Below are positions 1-9,704 of a stretch of 49,812 nucleotides of DNA, in pieces. Both the position numbers and the translations under genes were made by a program. The notes below the pieces were generated by a model, which saw nothing but the letters and a program-made list of their open reading frames with translations, did no database searches and was not told the origin of the DNA. Where the stretch lies: positions 1-49,812 of the forward strand of contig CALJHG010000070.1 in NCBI GenBank assembly GCA_938075585.1, in the 5' to 3' direction. How positions within the stretch are numbered: position 1 is the stretch's first letter; each line of letters starts with the position of its first letter. The DNA is from an uncultured Gammaproteobacteria bacterium. Its GTDB lineage: Bacteria; Pseudomonadota; Gammaproteobacteria; Ga0077536.

Positions 1-507
1 CCATATATATTTTTTCAAGCCTGGTCGTTTGTCGCGCCTGGTTTATATTTAAACGAGCGCCGGTTAGCGTTACCTTTAATTATTTCGAGCACATTACTTT
101 TTTACTGCGGCATAGCGTTTGCGTATTTCGCAGTATTCCCGCTTATTTTCGGATTTTTTACCGCCGTGGCACCAGAAGGTGTCACCATAATGACTGACAT
201 TTCGCATTACTTAGATTTTGTTTTAAAGCTTTTTTTAGCCTTTGGGGCGGCGTTTGAAGTACCAGTAGCCACTTACTTAATCGTTAGAACTGGAGCCTCA
301 ACTGTTGAGTCGTTAGCGGCTAAGCGACCTTACATTATCGTAGGTTCTTTTGCATTAGGGATGGTGTTAACTCCGCCGGATGTTATCTCCCAGACTATGC
401 TTGCACTTCCCATATGGGTTTTATATGAGGTCGGATTGTTGATGTGTCGCTGGACGAAACCTGAAGCAAAAGAGGCAGATGACGATTCAACTGATACCAA
501 GAGTTAG
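1..507 (+). CDS. tatC: Sec-independent protein translocase TatC, 5'-truncated by window edge
   Basis: Frame 1 is open from base 1: PYIFFQAWSFVAPGLYLNERRLALPLIISSTLLFYCGIAFAYFAVFPLIFGFFTAVAPEGVTIMTDISHYLDFVL..., a TatC signature (FxxPGLYxxERR, FPLxFGF, FEVPV). The track ORF at 166 is an internal methionine/alternative start. Confidence 0.95.
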   Translation, partial: PYIFFQAWSFVAPGLYLNERRLALPLIISSTLLFYCGIAFAYFAVFPLIFGFFTAVAPEGVTIMTDISHYLDFVLKLFLAFGAAFEVPVATYLIVRTGASTVESLAAKRPYIIVGSFALGMVLTPPDVISQTMLALPIWVLYEVGLLMCRWTKPEAKEADDDSTDTKS

Positions 508-513
508 GGGTAA

Positions 514-1170
514 TCAGATGACTTCTACTCCCTGGTCTGTTCCAATCAAAAGTTGATCGGCAGGCCTGTAAGCGAAAATCCCGTTGGATACGACTCCAGC
601 GATTTGATTCAATTTTGATTCCAGCAAAGCGGGCTCGAGGATGTTCAAGTTTTGAACATCTAGAATATAGTTATGATTATCGGTTATAAATCCCTGTCGC
701 CAATTGGGAGATCCTCCCAACTTTACTATTTCCCTAGCCACCATGCTACGAGCCATAGGAATTACCTCTACTGCTAGTGGAAATAGTCCAAGCTTTTCGA
801 CCAGTTTACTATCGTCTATTAGGCATATAAATTTCTTACTCGCACTAGCTACAATTTTTTCTCGCGTCAGCGCGCCACCACCACCTTTAATTAAGTGGCG
901 ATGTCGTGTGGCTTCGTCAGCACCATCAATATATAGGTCTAATTCAACGACAGAATCTAGTGGTACTATAGGTATCCCCAGCGATTTGAGTTGTGTTAAA
1001 GTGTTTTCGGAGCTCGCGACGGCGCCCTGAATGCGATGTTTTATTGTCTTGAGTTCCTGAATAAAGCAATCGGCGGTACTGCCGGTTCCCACGCCTATGT
1101 AGGAATCATCCTCAATATATTCGACGGCTTTTTTTGCGACCGCTTGTTTTTTATCGGACTGACTTAGCAT
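514..1170 (-). CDS. rpiA: Ribose-5-phosphate isomerase A
   Basis: VGTGSTADCFIQEL, SSENTLTQLKSLGIP, DLYIDGADEA, KGGGGALTREKIVA, GVVSNGIFA motifs; divergent from ilvA, a common arrangement. Confidence 0.95.
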   Translation of the reverse strand: MLSQSDKKQAVAKKAVEYIEDDSYIGVGTGSTADCFIQELKTIKHRIQGAVASSENTLTQLKSLGIPIVPLDSVVELDLYIDGADEATRHRHLIKGGGGALTREKIVASASKKFICLIDDSKLVEKLGLFPLAVEVIPMARSMVAREIVKLGGSPNWRQGFITDNHNYILDVQNLNILEPALLESKLNQIAGVVSNGIFAYRPADQLLIGTDQGVEVI

Positions 1171-1234
1171 GTTAAAATTCCAAATAATTCAAAAAAATAC
1201 ATAAATCTATGTTAGCGAGTGCTATCTTAACATT

Positions 1235-2752
1235 ATGAAACATAATTACGTTGAAATGATACGTGACGCGAATGTATATGACGTCGCGCGAAAGACCCCT
1301 TTAGATTTTGCTAATTTGCTATCGCAAAGGCTTAATAATCAAATATGGCTGAAGCGAGAAGACATGCAATCTGTTTTCTCTTATAAGATTCGTGGTGCGT
1401 ATAATTTAATGTCGTCACTTACTGCCGTTGAGCTTGCCGCAGGTGTAGTAGCGGCTTCCGCAGGAAACCATGCCCAAGGTGTTGCATTGTCAGCTAAAAA
1501 GTTGCGCACAAAGGCAATTATAGTTATGCCGAAGACTACCCCCTCTATCAAAATCGACGCAGTATTTCGTTTGGGTGGTGAGGTTGTCTTACACGGTAAT
1601 AGTTACGACGACGCTAGTGAGTATGCGAAATCATTAGCTATTGAGCGGACGCTGACATACGTACCTCCATACGATCATCCGTTAGTAATTGCGGGACAAG
1701 GTACGGTTGGTTTAGAGATCCTAGAACAAGCAAATAGTGAAATAGATGCTATATTTGTTCCAGTAGGCGGTGGAGGTTTGGTTAGTGGTATAGGAGCTTA
1801 TATAAAAGAAGTTTCACCAACTATTAAATTGATCGGTGTAGAGCCAGCAGAAGCCGCAAGTATGACTGCCGCTTTAGACAGTGGTCAGCGCGTATTGCTA
1901 AACGAAATCGGTATATTTGCTGATGGTGCGGCGGTACGGCAGGTAGGAAAAGAAAATTTTTTATTAGCTCAGCGTTACGTGGATGAAATGCTTACGGTGA
2001 CGATTGATGAAATATGCGCCGCAGTTAAAGATATCTTCGAAGATACCAGATCAATAGCTGAGCCCGCAGGGGCATTGTCTCTTGCGGGAGTCAAACAATA
2101 CATTAGTAGGCATCAAGTAAAAGAAAAAAACTTTGTGTCGATATTAAGTGGCGCGAATGTCAATTTTGATCGCTTGAGGCACATAGCGGAACTAGCTGAA
2201 CTGGGCGAGGAGCGGGAGGTGCTTATCGGAGCTACTATTCCAGAAAAGCCTGGCAGCTTTAGGGATTTTTGTCACGCGCTTGGACCCAGATTGATTACAG
2301 AGTTTAATTATCGTAAATCTAACGCCGTGAATGCGAGCGTGTTTGCGGGCGTGAAAATTAAGGACCGTGAGTCAGAAAGATCGAGTCTTATTAATAATTT
2401 AACTAACAAGGGTTACGATCCCATCGATATGACGGATGACGAAGTCGCTAAGATGCATTTAAGGTTCATGGTGGGCGGACCAAGTAGTGAGGATATTAAA
2501 AACGAAAGGCTGTTGCGATTTGAGTTTCCAGAGCGCGCCGGTGCTCTTATGCTTTTTTTATCTAATTTAGGTAGCCGTTGGAACATTAGTCTCTTTCACT
2601 ATCGTAATCATGGGGCGGCATATGGGCGCGTGTTGATGGGAATCGAATTAGCGGAGCGGGACGTGCCTGAGTTTGAAGAAGAGGTGGGAAAGCTTAACAT
2701 GCCATACAAAGATGAAACCGATAATCCGGCGTATAAATTATTTTTAAGATAA
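1235..2752 (+). CDS. ilvA: Threonine ammonia-lyase, biosynthetic (IlvA)
   Basis: 505 aa; PLP motif YKIRGAYN, SAGNHAQGVALSA, GGGGLVSG, plus long C-terminal ACT-like regulatory region (IPEKPGSFRDFCHALG, FPERAGALMLFLSNL). Confidence 0.95.
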   Translation: MKHNYVEMIRDANVYDVARKTPLDFANLLSQRLNNQIWLKREDMQSVFSYKIRGAYNLMSSLTAVELAAGVVAASAGNHAQGVALSAKKLRTKAIIVMPKTTPSIKIDAVFRLGGEVVLHGNSYDDASEYAKSLAIERTLTYVPPYDHPLVIAGQGTVGLEILEQANSEIDAIFVPVGGGGLVSGIGAYIKEVSPTIKLIGVEPAEAASMTAALDSGQRVLLNEIGIFADGAAVRQVGKENFLLAQRYVDEMLTVTIDEICAAVKDIFEDTRSIAEPAGALSLAGVKQYISRHQVKEKNFVSILSGANVNFDRLRHIAELAELGEEREVLIGATIPEKPGSFRDFCHALGPRLITEFNYRKSNAVNASVFAGVKIKDRESERSSLINNLTNKGYDPIDMTDDEVAKMHLRFMVGGPSSEDIKNERLLRFEFPERAGALMLFLSNLGSRWNISLFHYRNHGAAYGRVLMGIELAERDVPEFEEEVGKLNMPYKDETDNPAYKLFLR

Positions 2753-2858
2753 TTAGCACAGTGTAAGCACGCATGTTTAACTGGTAATATTACAATAACT
2801 ATTTATAGTATAGATTGCGGTGCGGCCAAGGGTGTGTTGATTTTGGATACTTTTTAGC

Positions 2859-3293
2859 ATGAATAAAAAAGATGATTCAGATCAGATATTAGCTGAGTTC
2901 ACCAGTCGACCCAGATTTTACTCAGTATTTTTAGTAACTAGTCTAGCCAAAACTGTAGAGTTTTATTGCGATATTTTAGGATGCCGGTTGATTCATCTTG
3001 CAGCAAACGAAGTAGAGATAGATTTTTTCGGTAACCATGTATGTGGACAATTAGTGAAGACGCTACCTGGCAGTGAGCACTCCGAAAATCGAAGACCGAG
3101 CAACCACCCCTCTTTTGGTTTAGTTATGAGTTCGACGGATTGGCATAGAGCAGTTGATCACATGAATTATATTGGTGTTAAGTTTTTCCTAGAGCCCACT
3201 GTGGAATCTGATAGTGCGGGAAAAGAGCATGCATTATTTTTGCTAGAAGATCCTTCAGGAAATATTTTAGAATTTAAGTCTGGTGCTAGTTAG
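2859..3293 (+). CDS. VOC (glyoxalase/bleomycin-resistance/dioxygenase) family protein
   Basis: FLVTSLAKTVEFYCDILGCRLI and LFLLEDPSGNILEFKS are VOC-fold hallmarks. Confidence 0.8.
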   Translation: MNKKDDSDQILAEFTSRPRFYSVFLVTSLAKTVEFYCDILGCRLIHLAANEVEIDFFGNHVCGQLVKTLPGSEHSENRRPSNHPSFGLVMSSTDWHRAVDHMNYIGVKFFLEPTVESDSAGKEHALFLLEDPSGNILEFKSGAS

Positions 3294-4086
3294 GCCCTAA
3301 ACTAAACAACTTTTTAAGAGCTTCACCGGGCTGATTCGTTTTCATGAAGGCCTCTCCTACCAAAAAAGAGTTAATTCCGTTTTCTCTAAGTGTCTTTATA
3401 TTTTCTGATGAGACTATGCCTGATTCAGTTACTAATAACTTAGATTCAGGAATAAGTTTTTTTAGTTCAATGGTAGTCTTAATATCTGTTTTAAAAGTTT
3501 TTAAATCTCTATTGTTTATCCCTATAATAGCGTCTGGGATAGCCATTGCGATTTCAAGTTCTTCACTATTATGTGCTTCAACTAATACATCCATTCCGAG
3601 AGAATAGCTGAGTGATGAAAGTTCTTTTATTTGTGAAGTACTCAGACAGGCTACTATCAGAAGAATACAGTCAGCCCCGATGTTTCGGGATTCGATAATT
3701 TGGTACGGATCGATCATAAAATCTTTTCGCAGAATTGGTAAACTGCAGGCGCGCTTAGCAGCGGCAAGGTGTTGATCTGCTCCCTGAAAATAGTTGGTGT
3801 CGGTAAGGACTGAAATACAGGAAGCGCCTCCGATCTGGTATTGATTAGCGACAGCTGCAGGGTCATAGTTTTGGCAAATTACTCCTTTACTTGGAGAAGC
3901 TTTTTTACACTCTGCTATGATGGCGGGTTTTCCTCGTTTAATTGAATTTAAAAGGCTCTTCTTAAAGCCTCTGGGTTCAGCAATAGACTTTATTGCACTC
4001 TCAAGTGAGCTAAGCGAGATATTTTTTTTCCGCTGCAAAATTTCGTCTCTTTTAGTACTTATGATTTTTTTGAGTATGTCTGTCAT
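3286..4086 (-). CDS. trpC: Indole-3-glycerol phosphate synthase
   Basis: IAECKKASPSKGVI, LTDTNYFQGA, PILRKDFMIDPYQI, IIGINNRDLKTF, TESGI motifs. Confidence 0.95.
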   Translation of the reverse strand: MTDILKKIISTKRDEILQRKKNISLSSLESAIKSIAEPRGFKKSLLNSIKRGKPAIIAECKKASPSKGVICQNYDPAAVANQYQIGGASCISVLTDTNYFQGADQHLAAAKRACSLPILRKDFMIDPYQIIESRNIGADCILLIVACLSTSQIKELSSLSYSLGMDVLVEAHNSEELEIAMAIPDAIIGINNRDLKTFKTDIKTTIELKKLIPESKLLVTESGIVSSENIKTLRENGINSFLVGEAFMKTNQPGEALKKLFSLGPN

Positions 4087-4099
4087 AGAGTTTTTACTA

Positions 4100-5122
4100 T
4101 TATCCTCTTACGGTTTTTGTGTAAAGGATGAAGTCATTAAACGTCTTCTTAGCAGAGCCTGTTTGAAGCGCTTCTAAAGCCATTGAAAAACCACTTTTTA
4201 TACTATCGCAGATACCAGCCACGTAGATTGCGGCTCCAGCATTCACCGCAACTATATTTGTAGCAGGTCCGACTGCCCCGTCAAACACGGCATTGATGAT
4301 TCTCAGGCTTTCAGTTGGATTAGTCGCTATTAGACTTTGAGTATCCTGTGGCTCTAGACCGAAATACTGAGGATTTATTGTAAAGGTATTTATAGTTCCC
4401 TCAGTAATTTCCGCAATGTGGGTATCGACAGAGACACTAATTTCGTCCATGCCATCATCTGAGCACACGACTAGCCCGTGTTTAGTGCCTAGTTTGCTCA
4501 ATACTTCAGCCACACTTTTGATCCAACTTTTTTCGAAAACACCCATGACTTGGCGATCTGCGCCGGCTGGGTTAGTCATAGGCCCAAGGATATTAAATAG
4601 GGTCCGTGATCCGATCTGTTTGCGAACTTTTCCAGCAAATCGAGTTGCGCCATGGTGCGAAGGTGCAAACATAAAGCCAATTCCTACAGAGTTAATACAT
4701 TCGGCAATCTGCTTAGTAGAGAGATCGATTTTTGCTCCAGCAATCTCTAAAAGGTCAGCGCTACCACTGGAGCTGCTGGCAGCTCTATTGCCGTGCTTTG
4801 CCACATGTCCACCACATGCTGCTACAACGACAGCCGCTGCGGTGGAAATATTAAATGTATGGCTGCCGTCTCCTCCGGTGCCGCATGTATCAACAAGCGG
4901 ATAAGTGTCTATATTTACAGAGGATGCAAAATCTCTCATTATGGTTGCGGCCGCAGCTATTTCTTCGGTTGTTTCTCCCTTCATACGCATGGCTACTAGG
5001 AATGCCGCAATTTGTACCTCCGATATTTTTCCTTTCATCATAGCCGTCATGATTTTACTCATGGTGTCGAAAGATAGATTAGTGCCCTCGGTTACTTCTT
5101 TTATTGATACACTGATGTCCAC
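4100..5122 (-). CDS. trpD: Anthranilate phosphoribosyltransferase
   Basis: DTCGTGGDGSHTFNISTAAAVVVAACG, KHGNRAASSSSGSADLLEIAG, FNILGPMTNPA, GMDEIS motifs. Confidence 0.96.
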   Translation of the reverse strand: MDISVSIKEVTEGTNLSFDTMSKIMTAMMKGKISEVQIAAFLVAMRMKGETTEEIAAAATIMRDFASSVNIDTYPLVDTCGTGGDGSHTFNISTAAAVVVAACGGHVAKHGNRAASSSSGSADLLEIAGAKIDLSTKQIAECINSVGIGFMFAPSHHGATRFAGKVRKQIGSRTLFNILGPMTNPAGADRQVMGVFEKSWIKSVAEVLSKLGTKHGLVVCSDDGMDEISVSVDTHIAEITEGTINTFTINPQYFGLEPQDTQSLIATNPTESLRIINAVFDGAVGPATNIVAVNAGAAIYVAGICDSIKSGFSMALEALQTGSAKKTFNDFILYTKTVRG

Positions 5123-5137
5123 AAGTATTATAATATC

Positions 5138-5716
5138 CTAGAGTTTTAGAAAATTGCTGAGTAAATCATATCCAAATTCAGTTGAAATGGATTCTGGGTG
5201 GAATTGTACTCCAGATACTGGAAGATCTTTATGAGATATACCCATGATTTCGTCTTTGGCACCATTTTTGTCCTCAGTCCACGCAGTAATTTCAAAACAA
5301 TTAGCTAACGATTCTTTTTGCGCCACTAGAGAATGGTATCTCATAACTTTATATGGATTCGGTATATTTTGAAATAGTCCTGATTGTTTGTGGTGAATCA
5401 AAGAAGTTTTACCATGCATTACGTTTCGAGCATGGACTATTTTTGTCCCGAAGGCTTGCGCGATAGTCTGGTGCCCTAAACAAACTCCGAGAATCGGTAT
5501 AGTTTGATGAAAGTGATTGACTATATCCAGTGAAATACCTGCCTGATCTGGCGAGCAAGGACCTGGTGATATAATTATTTTACTTGGTTTGAGACGCTTT
5601 ATTTTCTCTACCGTGATCGCATCGTTTCGGGCAACCACCACTTTATGGTCAAGCTCGCCTATATATTGCACAAGATTGTATGTGAACGAATCATAGTTAT
5701 CGATCATCAGTATCAT
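5138..5716 (-). CDS. trpG: Anthranilate synthase component II (glutamine amidotransferase, TrpG/PabA)
   Basis: MIDNYDSFTYNLVQYIGEL, ISPGPCSPDQAG, PILGVCLGHQTIAQAFG, MRYHSLV, GVQFHPES class I GATase motifs. Confidence 0.93.
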   Translation of the reverse strand: MILMIDNYDSFTYNLVQYIGELDHKVVVARNDAITVEKIKRLKPSKIIISPGPCSPDQAGISLDIVNHFHQTIPILGVCLGHQTIAQAFGTKIVHARNVMHGKTSLIHHKQSGLFQNIPNPYKVMRYHSLVAQKESLANCFEITAWTEDKNGAKDEIMGISHKDLPVSGVQFHPESISTEFGYDLLSNFLKL

Positions 5717-5732
5717 TCTAATAGCACCTATT

Positions 5733-6416
5733 TTAATCAGACCCTATTGAAAGAGACATTATAGCTTTAGGGAGCTCTTCCATTGAGTGAATTGTTTTAT
5801 CAGGATTCTGCGTTGACAAATCGACGTCACCTGAGTAGCCGTAGGTGACGCATATAGACTTAACGCCAGCATTTTGCGCAGCGTTTAAATCTGTTATTGA
5901 GTCTCCTATCATGGTGGTATTTTCTCTTCGAATACCTAAGTGTTTCATAGCATAGATTATTGGTTCCGGAGCAGGCTTTTTTTTTGGCAAGCTATCGCCG
6001 CCGATAACAACGGCGAAATACTTAAATAGATCGGCAGTTTTTAGAAGAGAAATTGCGAATTCATAAGGTTTATTGGTGATACAGCCCAAATATATTTTAC
6101 GGTTTTTTAATTCGTCCAGGGTTTCTGTCACCTTAGGGTATATTTTTGATTTAACAAAGATATTGTTTGCATAATTATTTAGGAATATTTTTGAAACTTG
6201 GTCATATAAATCCTTATCAGCGATGCCTTCATATTCTCTGGTGATGGCTCGATGTACAAGTCGTTTAGAGCCCTCTCCGATGTAGGATCTAACCAAGTGT
6301 TCGCCTACGGCTGGAAGAGCGCAGACAGTTAAAGCAGAATCTAACGCAAGAGATATATCTGGTGCGCTGTCCACGAGTGTCCCATCAAGATCAAACAAGG
6401 CGAGGAGTTGAGACAT
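5733..6416 (-). CDS. gph: Phosphoglycolate phosphatase (HAD family)
   Basis: LLALFDLDGTLVDSAPDI, ITNKP, KKPAPEPI, MIGDSITDLNAAQNAG. I prefer the internal ATG at 6416 (MSQLLALFDLDG) over the track start 6455, which would overlap rpe. Confidence 0.92.
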   Translation of the reverse strand: MSQLLALFDLDGTLVDSAPDISLALDSALTVCALPAVGEHLVRSYIGEGSKRLVHRAITREYEGIADKDLYDQVSKIFLNNYANNIFVKSKIYPKVTETLDELKNRKIYLGCITNKPYEFAISLLKTADLFKYFAVVIGGDSLPKKKPAPEPIIYAMKHLGIRRENTTMIGDSITDLNAAQNAGVKSICVTYGYSGDVDLSTQNPDKTIHSMEELPKAIMSLSIGSD

Positions 6417-6417
6417 G

Positions 6418-7092
6418 TTAGTTATGTTTATTAATTGCGGCTCGCAGCTTTTCAATGATTTCCATATAGTCCGGTTGACTAAAGATGGCGGAGCCTGCTA
6501 CGAAAGTATCAGCGCCCGCATTAGCAATTTCTGCAATATTTTCGAGTTTCACCCCCCCGTCTACTTCTAGCCGAATTTCATGCTCGGAATTATCAATTAA
6601 TTCCCGCAGGTCTTTGATTTTATCTAATGTGTTCCTAATAAATGACTGACCTCCGAAACCGGGATTTACTGACATTAGGAGCACAACGTCAAGTTTATCC
6701 ATTACGTGGGTTAGGTGAGTTAGAGGAGTTGCAGGATTCAGAACTAGGCCAGCTTTGCATCCAGCGTCTCGAATTTGCTGGAGGTTACGATGAATATGCT
6801 CACTTGCCTCCGGATGAAAAGTAATAATATCTGCCCCAGCTGCGGCAAATTCATTAATGAGTCGGTCGACTGGTTTGACCATCAAGTGTACGTCAATTGG
6901 AGACGTTACTCCATGAGTTTTGAGGGCAGCGCATACCATCGGACCAATCGTCAGGTTTGGGACATAGTGGTTATCCATAACGTCAAAATGTATCCAATCG
7001 GCCCCACCGGCAATTACTGAGTCAACCTCTTCACCAAGTTTGGCAAAATTAGCGGATAGGATTGATGGGGCAATGATTGGATGTAATTTCAT
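6418..7092 (-). CDS. rpe: Ribulose-phosphate 3-epimerase
   Basis: [65 protein letters not shown] motifs. Confidence 0.96.
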   Translation of the reverse strand: MKLHPIIAPSILSANFAKLGEEVDSVIAGGADWIHFDVMDNHYVPNLTIGPMVCAALKTHGVTSPIDVHLMVKPVDRLINEFAAAGADIITFHPEASEHIHRNLQQIRDAGCKAGLVLNPATPLTHLTHVMDKLDVVLLMSVNPGFGGQSFIRNTLDKIKDLRELIDNSEHEIRLEVDGGVKLENIAEIANAGADTFVAGSAIFSQPDYMEIIEKLRAAINKHN

Positions 7093-7137
7093 TTTTTAGT
7101 CCCTTAATCTCATGGCGTTGAGTTTTCCCGAAGCATC

Positions 7138-7152
7138 AGCCTGCTTCAGGCT
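7138..7152. other. Short perfect inverted repeat AGCCTG-CTT-CAGGCT in the rpe-queG gap
   Basis: 6-bp perfect arms and 3-nt loop read directly; no adjacent T-tract, so not called as a terminator. Confidence 0.45.
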
Positions 7153-7299
7153 CATACAGTACATTGATACACACTCTAACGGGTTACAGCATTATAAGGT
7201 TAAAAGAACTTCTTTTGTAGCTGCGACAGAAGATGAATATTTTTCTCAATCATGAACACCTATAGATTAAAAGTATTATTTATTTGGCGCGTCAGGATT

Positions 7300-8361
7300 T
7301 CATAAGTCATGTTCCATTTGAGTTATAGCCCATTCGATATGCTCTCGAACCATTTTGTCTGGAAAAAATTTCCGTTCGTAAAGTGCTAAGAGTGTTTTGC
7401 GCGAATAGGGACTATTTCCTAGTGCAACGGCAAGATTACGGACCCACTGTTCATAAGAGACTCTTCTGATAGCAGAACCCCTTGTAAGCAGTTCAAATTC
7501 GTCACGATTCAGTGAAAATAGTTCTAATAATGTTCTGTTATTAAGCCCAGAGCGAGGCAAGAAATCTTTGATTGGGGTTACTTTAGCGTATTTATTCCAT
7601 GGACAAAAAAGTTGACAATCATCGCACCCAAAAATCCGATTACCGATAGAGGTTCTAAGTTCCGTAGGGATCGCGTCTTTTGATTCTATGGTTAGGTATG
7701 ATATGCATTTTGTAGCATCTAATTTATACGGTGAAATAATCGCCTTTGTAGGACAAACATCTATACAGCTGACGCAGGTTCCGCAGTGATTTTTTTTTAA
7801 TCCGGCAGTTGTATCTAAAGGCAAGTCAGTAAATATCTCTCCCAGGAAAAACATCGAACCATCTGCTTTATTGATAAGGTTTGTGTGCTTCCCGATCCAT
7901 CCTAAACCACTGTTTCGGGCAAGTGCCCTTTCAAGAATAGGTGCACTATCAGTGAATGCTCTGTATCCAAAGTGGCCAATTTTATCATTTAGTTTTCGGG
8001 CGAGTTGTCGTAATTTACCTCTTAACACTTTATGGTAGTCTCGTCCTAATGCGTAACGCGATACATAAGCGAGGCGAGGATCTTCGAGCACGGATACTGC
8101 ATCATCTAATGCTTCGGGCAGATAATTGGCGCGTACGGTAATAACGCAGGTAGTATTGGGGACTAATTTTGAAGGATCTAATCTTTTATCTTTATTCTTT
8201 TCTAGGTACGACATAGAACCGTGATACCCATTTTGTATCCAATTTTCCAGCTGATTGAAATCCTCTTTTAGGTCAAGGCCAGCAACCCCTAAGCCTTGAA
8301 ATCCTAGTTCATATGACCAGTTTTTCAGATCAACGAGAATTTTAGAACTGTCTAGCATCAT
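7300..8361 (-). CDS. queG: Epoxyqueuosine reductase QueG
   Basis: GYHGSMSYLEKNKDKRLDPSKLVPN, YALGRDYHKVLRGKLRQL, double 4Fe-4S motifs CGTCVSCIDVCPTKAI and CDDCQLFCPWN. Confidence 0.95.
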   Translation of the reverse strand: MMLDSSKILVDLKNWSYELGFQGLGVAGLDLKEDFNQLENWIQNGYHGSMSYLEKNKDKRLDPSKLVPNTTCVITVRANYLPEALDDAVSVLEDPRLAYVSRYALGRDYHKVLRGKLRQLARKLNDKIGHFGYRAFTDSAPILERALARNSGLGWIGKHTNLINKADGSMFFLGEIFTDLPLDTTAGLKKNHCGTCVSCIDVCPTKAIISPYKLDATKCISYLTIESKDAIPTELRTSIGNRIFGCDDCQLFCPWNKYAKVTPIKDFLPRSGLNNRTLLELFSLNRDEFELLTRGSAIRRVSYEQWVRNLAVALGNSPYSRKTLLALYERKFFPDKMVREHIEWAITQMEHDL

Positions 8362-8523
8362 ATTGTGGGATGGTACATTTACTTGTCTAATATCATCATA
8401 AAACGATCGGCAATAAAATCCAGCGACTCAAGTGTAGATCACGCCAGGATTACAGATTAACAGCCTTGACGCTTAAATTTTGTTATTGTAGTACATTGAC
8501 TTAAATTTGGCTGGTGTAACGAT

Positions 8524-9591
8524 ATGTTAGAATTATTTAAGGGTTGGTACGAGCGATATTTCAGCGAACCCGAAGCCGCGTTACTTTGTGCGGTGTTACT
8601 GCTCGCGTTTTTTAGCTTAGCGTTTTTTGGGAAAATGTTGGCTCCGTGTCTGGCTTCAATAGTAATAGCTTATCTTTTAGAGGCGTCTGTGAGCTATCTG
8701 CAGGCTTCAGGCCTGCGCCGGTTTCACTCGGTATGTCTCGTTTTTGGTTTGTTTTTACTAACGCTCGTATTTTTATTAGTTGGGCTAGTCCCGTTGGTCT
8801 CGACGCAGTTAACAAGTTTCGCTCAGGATTTACCGGAGACTATTTCTTCGTGGCGAGCTCATTTAATGCTTTTACCTGACAGATACCCTAATCTTTTGAC
8901 GACCAGCCAGATTGATTCTTTGATGAGCGGGATAAAAACTGAGATTAGCCAACTTGGCCAGAATGCGCTGACGTTTTCGATCGCATCTATCCCTGCTATC
9001 GTCACCATATTAATTTACTTCGTACTTGGTCCTGTTTTAGTGTTTTTTTTTCTAAAGGATAAATCGCAAATTATATCGTGGTTCACGACTTATTTACCTA
9101 AGGATAGGGCGGTACTTCGAGCGGTTTGGAGAGATGTTGACGATCAAATTGGGAATTATGTTCGTGGTAAAGTTTACGAGATTTTTATAGTCGGTTTCGT
9201 GTCCTTTCTTGCTTTTAGCCTTCTAGGCATGTCCTATGCGCCATTACTAGCTGTAATTACCGGCATTTCAGTCATTATTCCCTTTATCGGAGCTGCTATT
9301 GCGACGATACCTGTTGCGATCGCGGCTTACATACAGTTTGGTTTTTCGGGTGACGATTTTGTTTGGGTGATGATAGTCTATGCAGTCATTCAACTTTTGG
9401 ATGGAAATTTATTGGTACCACTACTATTTTCAGATGCCGTAAATCTTCATCCTGTCGCGATAATCACTGCGGTGCTAGTATTTGGAGGATTATGGGGTAT
9501 TTGGGGTGTATTTTTTGCAATTCCATTGGCGACTTTAGTAAGGTCGTTACTGAAAGCTTGGCCGAAAAAAGTAGACACTTCGCCAACTTAA
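8524..9591 (+). CDS. AI-2E family transporter / PerM-like permease
   Basis: 355 aa multi-TM; FFLKDKSQI, WRDVDDQIGNYVRGKVYEIFIVG, ISVIIPFIGAAIATIP, DGNLLVPLLFSDAVNLHPVAIITAVLVFGGLWGIWGVFFAIPLATL are PerM/UPF0118 signatures. Confidence 0.9.
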   Translation: MLELFKGWYERYFSEPEAALLCAVLLLAFFSLAFFGKMLAPCLASIVIAYLLEASVSYLQASGLRRFHSVCLVFGLFLLTLVFLLVGLVPLVSTQLTSFAQDLPETISSWRAHLMLLPDRYPNLLTTSQIDSLMSGIKTEISQLGQNALTFSIASIPAIVTILIYFVLGPVLVFFFLKDKSQIISWFTTYLPKDRAVLRAVWRDVDDQIGNYVRGKVYEIFIVGFVSFLAFSLLGMSYAPLLAVITGISVIIPFIGAAIATIPVAIAAYIQFGFSGDDFVWVMIVYAVIQLLDGNLLVPLLFSDAVNLHPVAIITAVLVFGGLWGIWGVFFAIPLATLVRSLLKAWPKKVDTSPT

Positions 9592-9634
9592 CGGTCGTCG
9601 AAATAGCTTTTTATTAAGAATTTGTAACTATTCT

Positions 9635-9648
9635 GGCTGTTTACAGCC
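9635..9648. other. Short inverted repeat GGCTGT-TT-ACAGCC between perM-like gene and dapA
   Basis: Perfect 6-bp arms read directly; could be a weak terminator for the upstream gene or an operator. Confidence 0.35.
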
Positions 9649-9704
9649 TTGTCCTTAAAGACTGCAGAAGTTAATATCCACTATTTATCTGAACAGCTAT
9701 TTTT

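Noticed and set aside
704-1030. 108-aa plus-strand ORF opposite rpiA
   Set aside because: Antisense to conserved rpiA.
4416-4904. 162-aa plus-strand ORF opposite trpD (and overlapping ORFs at 4793-5141)
   Set aside because: Lies entirely antisense to a strongly recognised trpD; low-complexity shadow translation with no recognisable motif.
7138-7152. Hairpin AGCCTGCTTCAGGCT as a rho-independent terminator
   Set aside because: No T-run on either side; kept only as an inverted repeat.
9592-9704. Possible lysine riboswitch upstream of dapA
   Set aside because: The gap is only 113 nt and contains just a short 14-nt hairpin; no resemblance to the five-helix lysine riboswitch.
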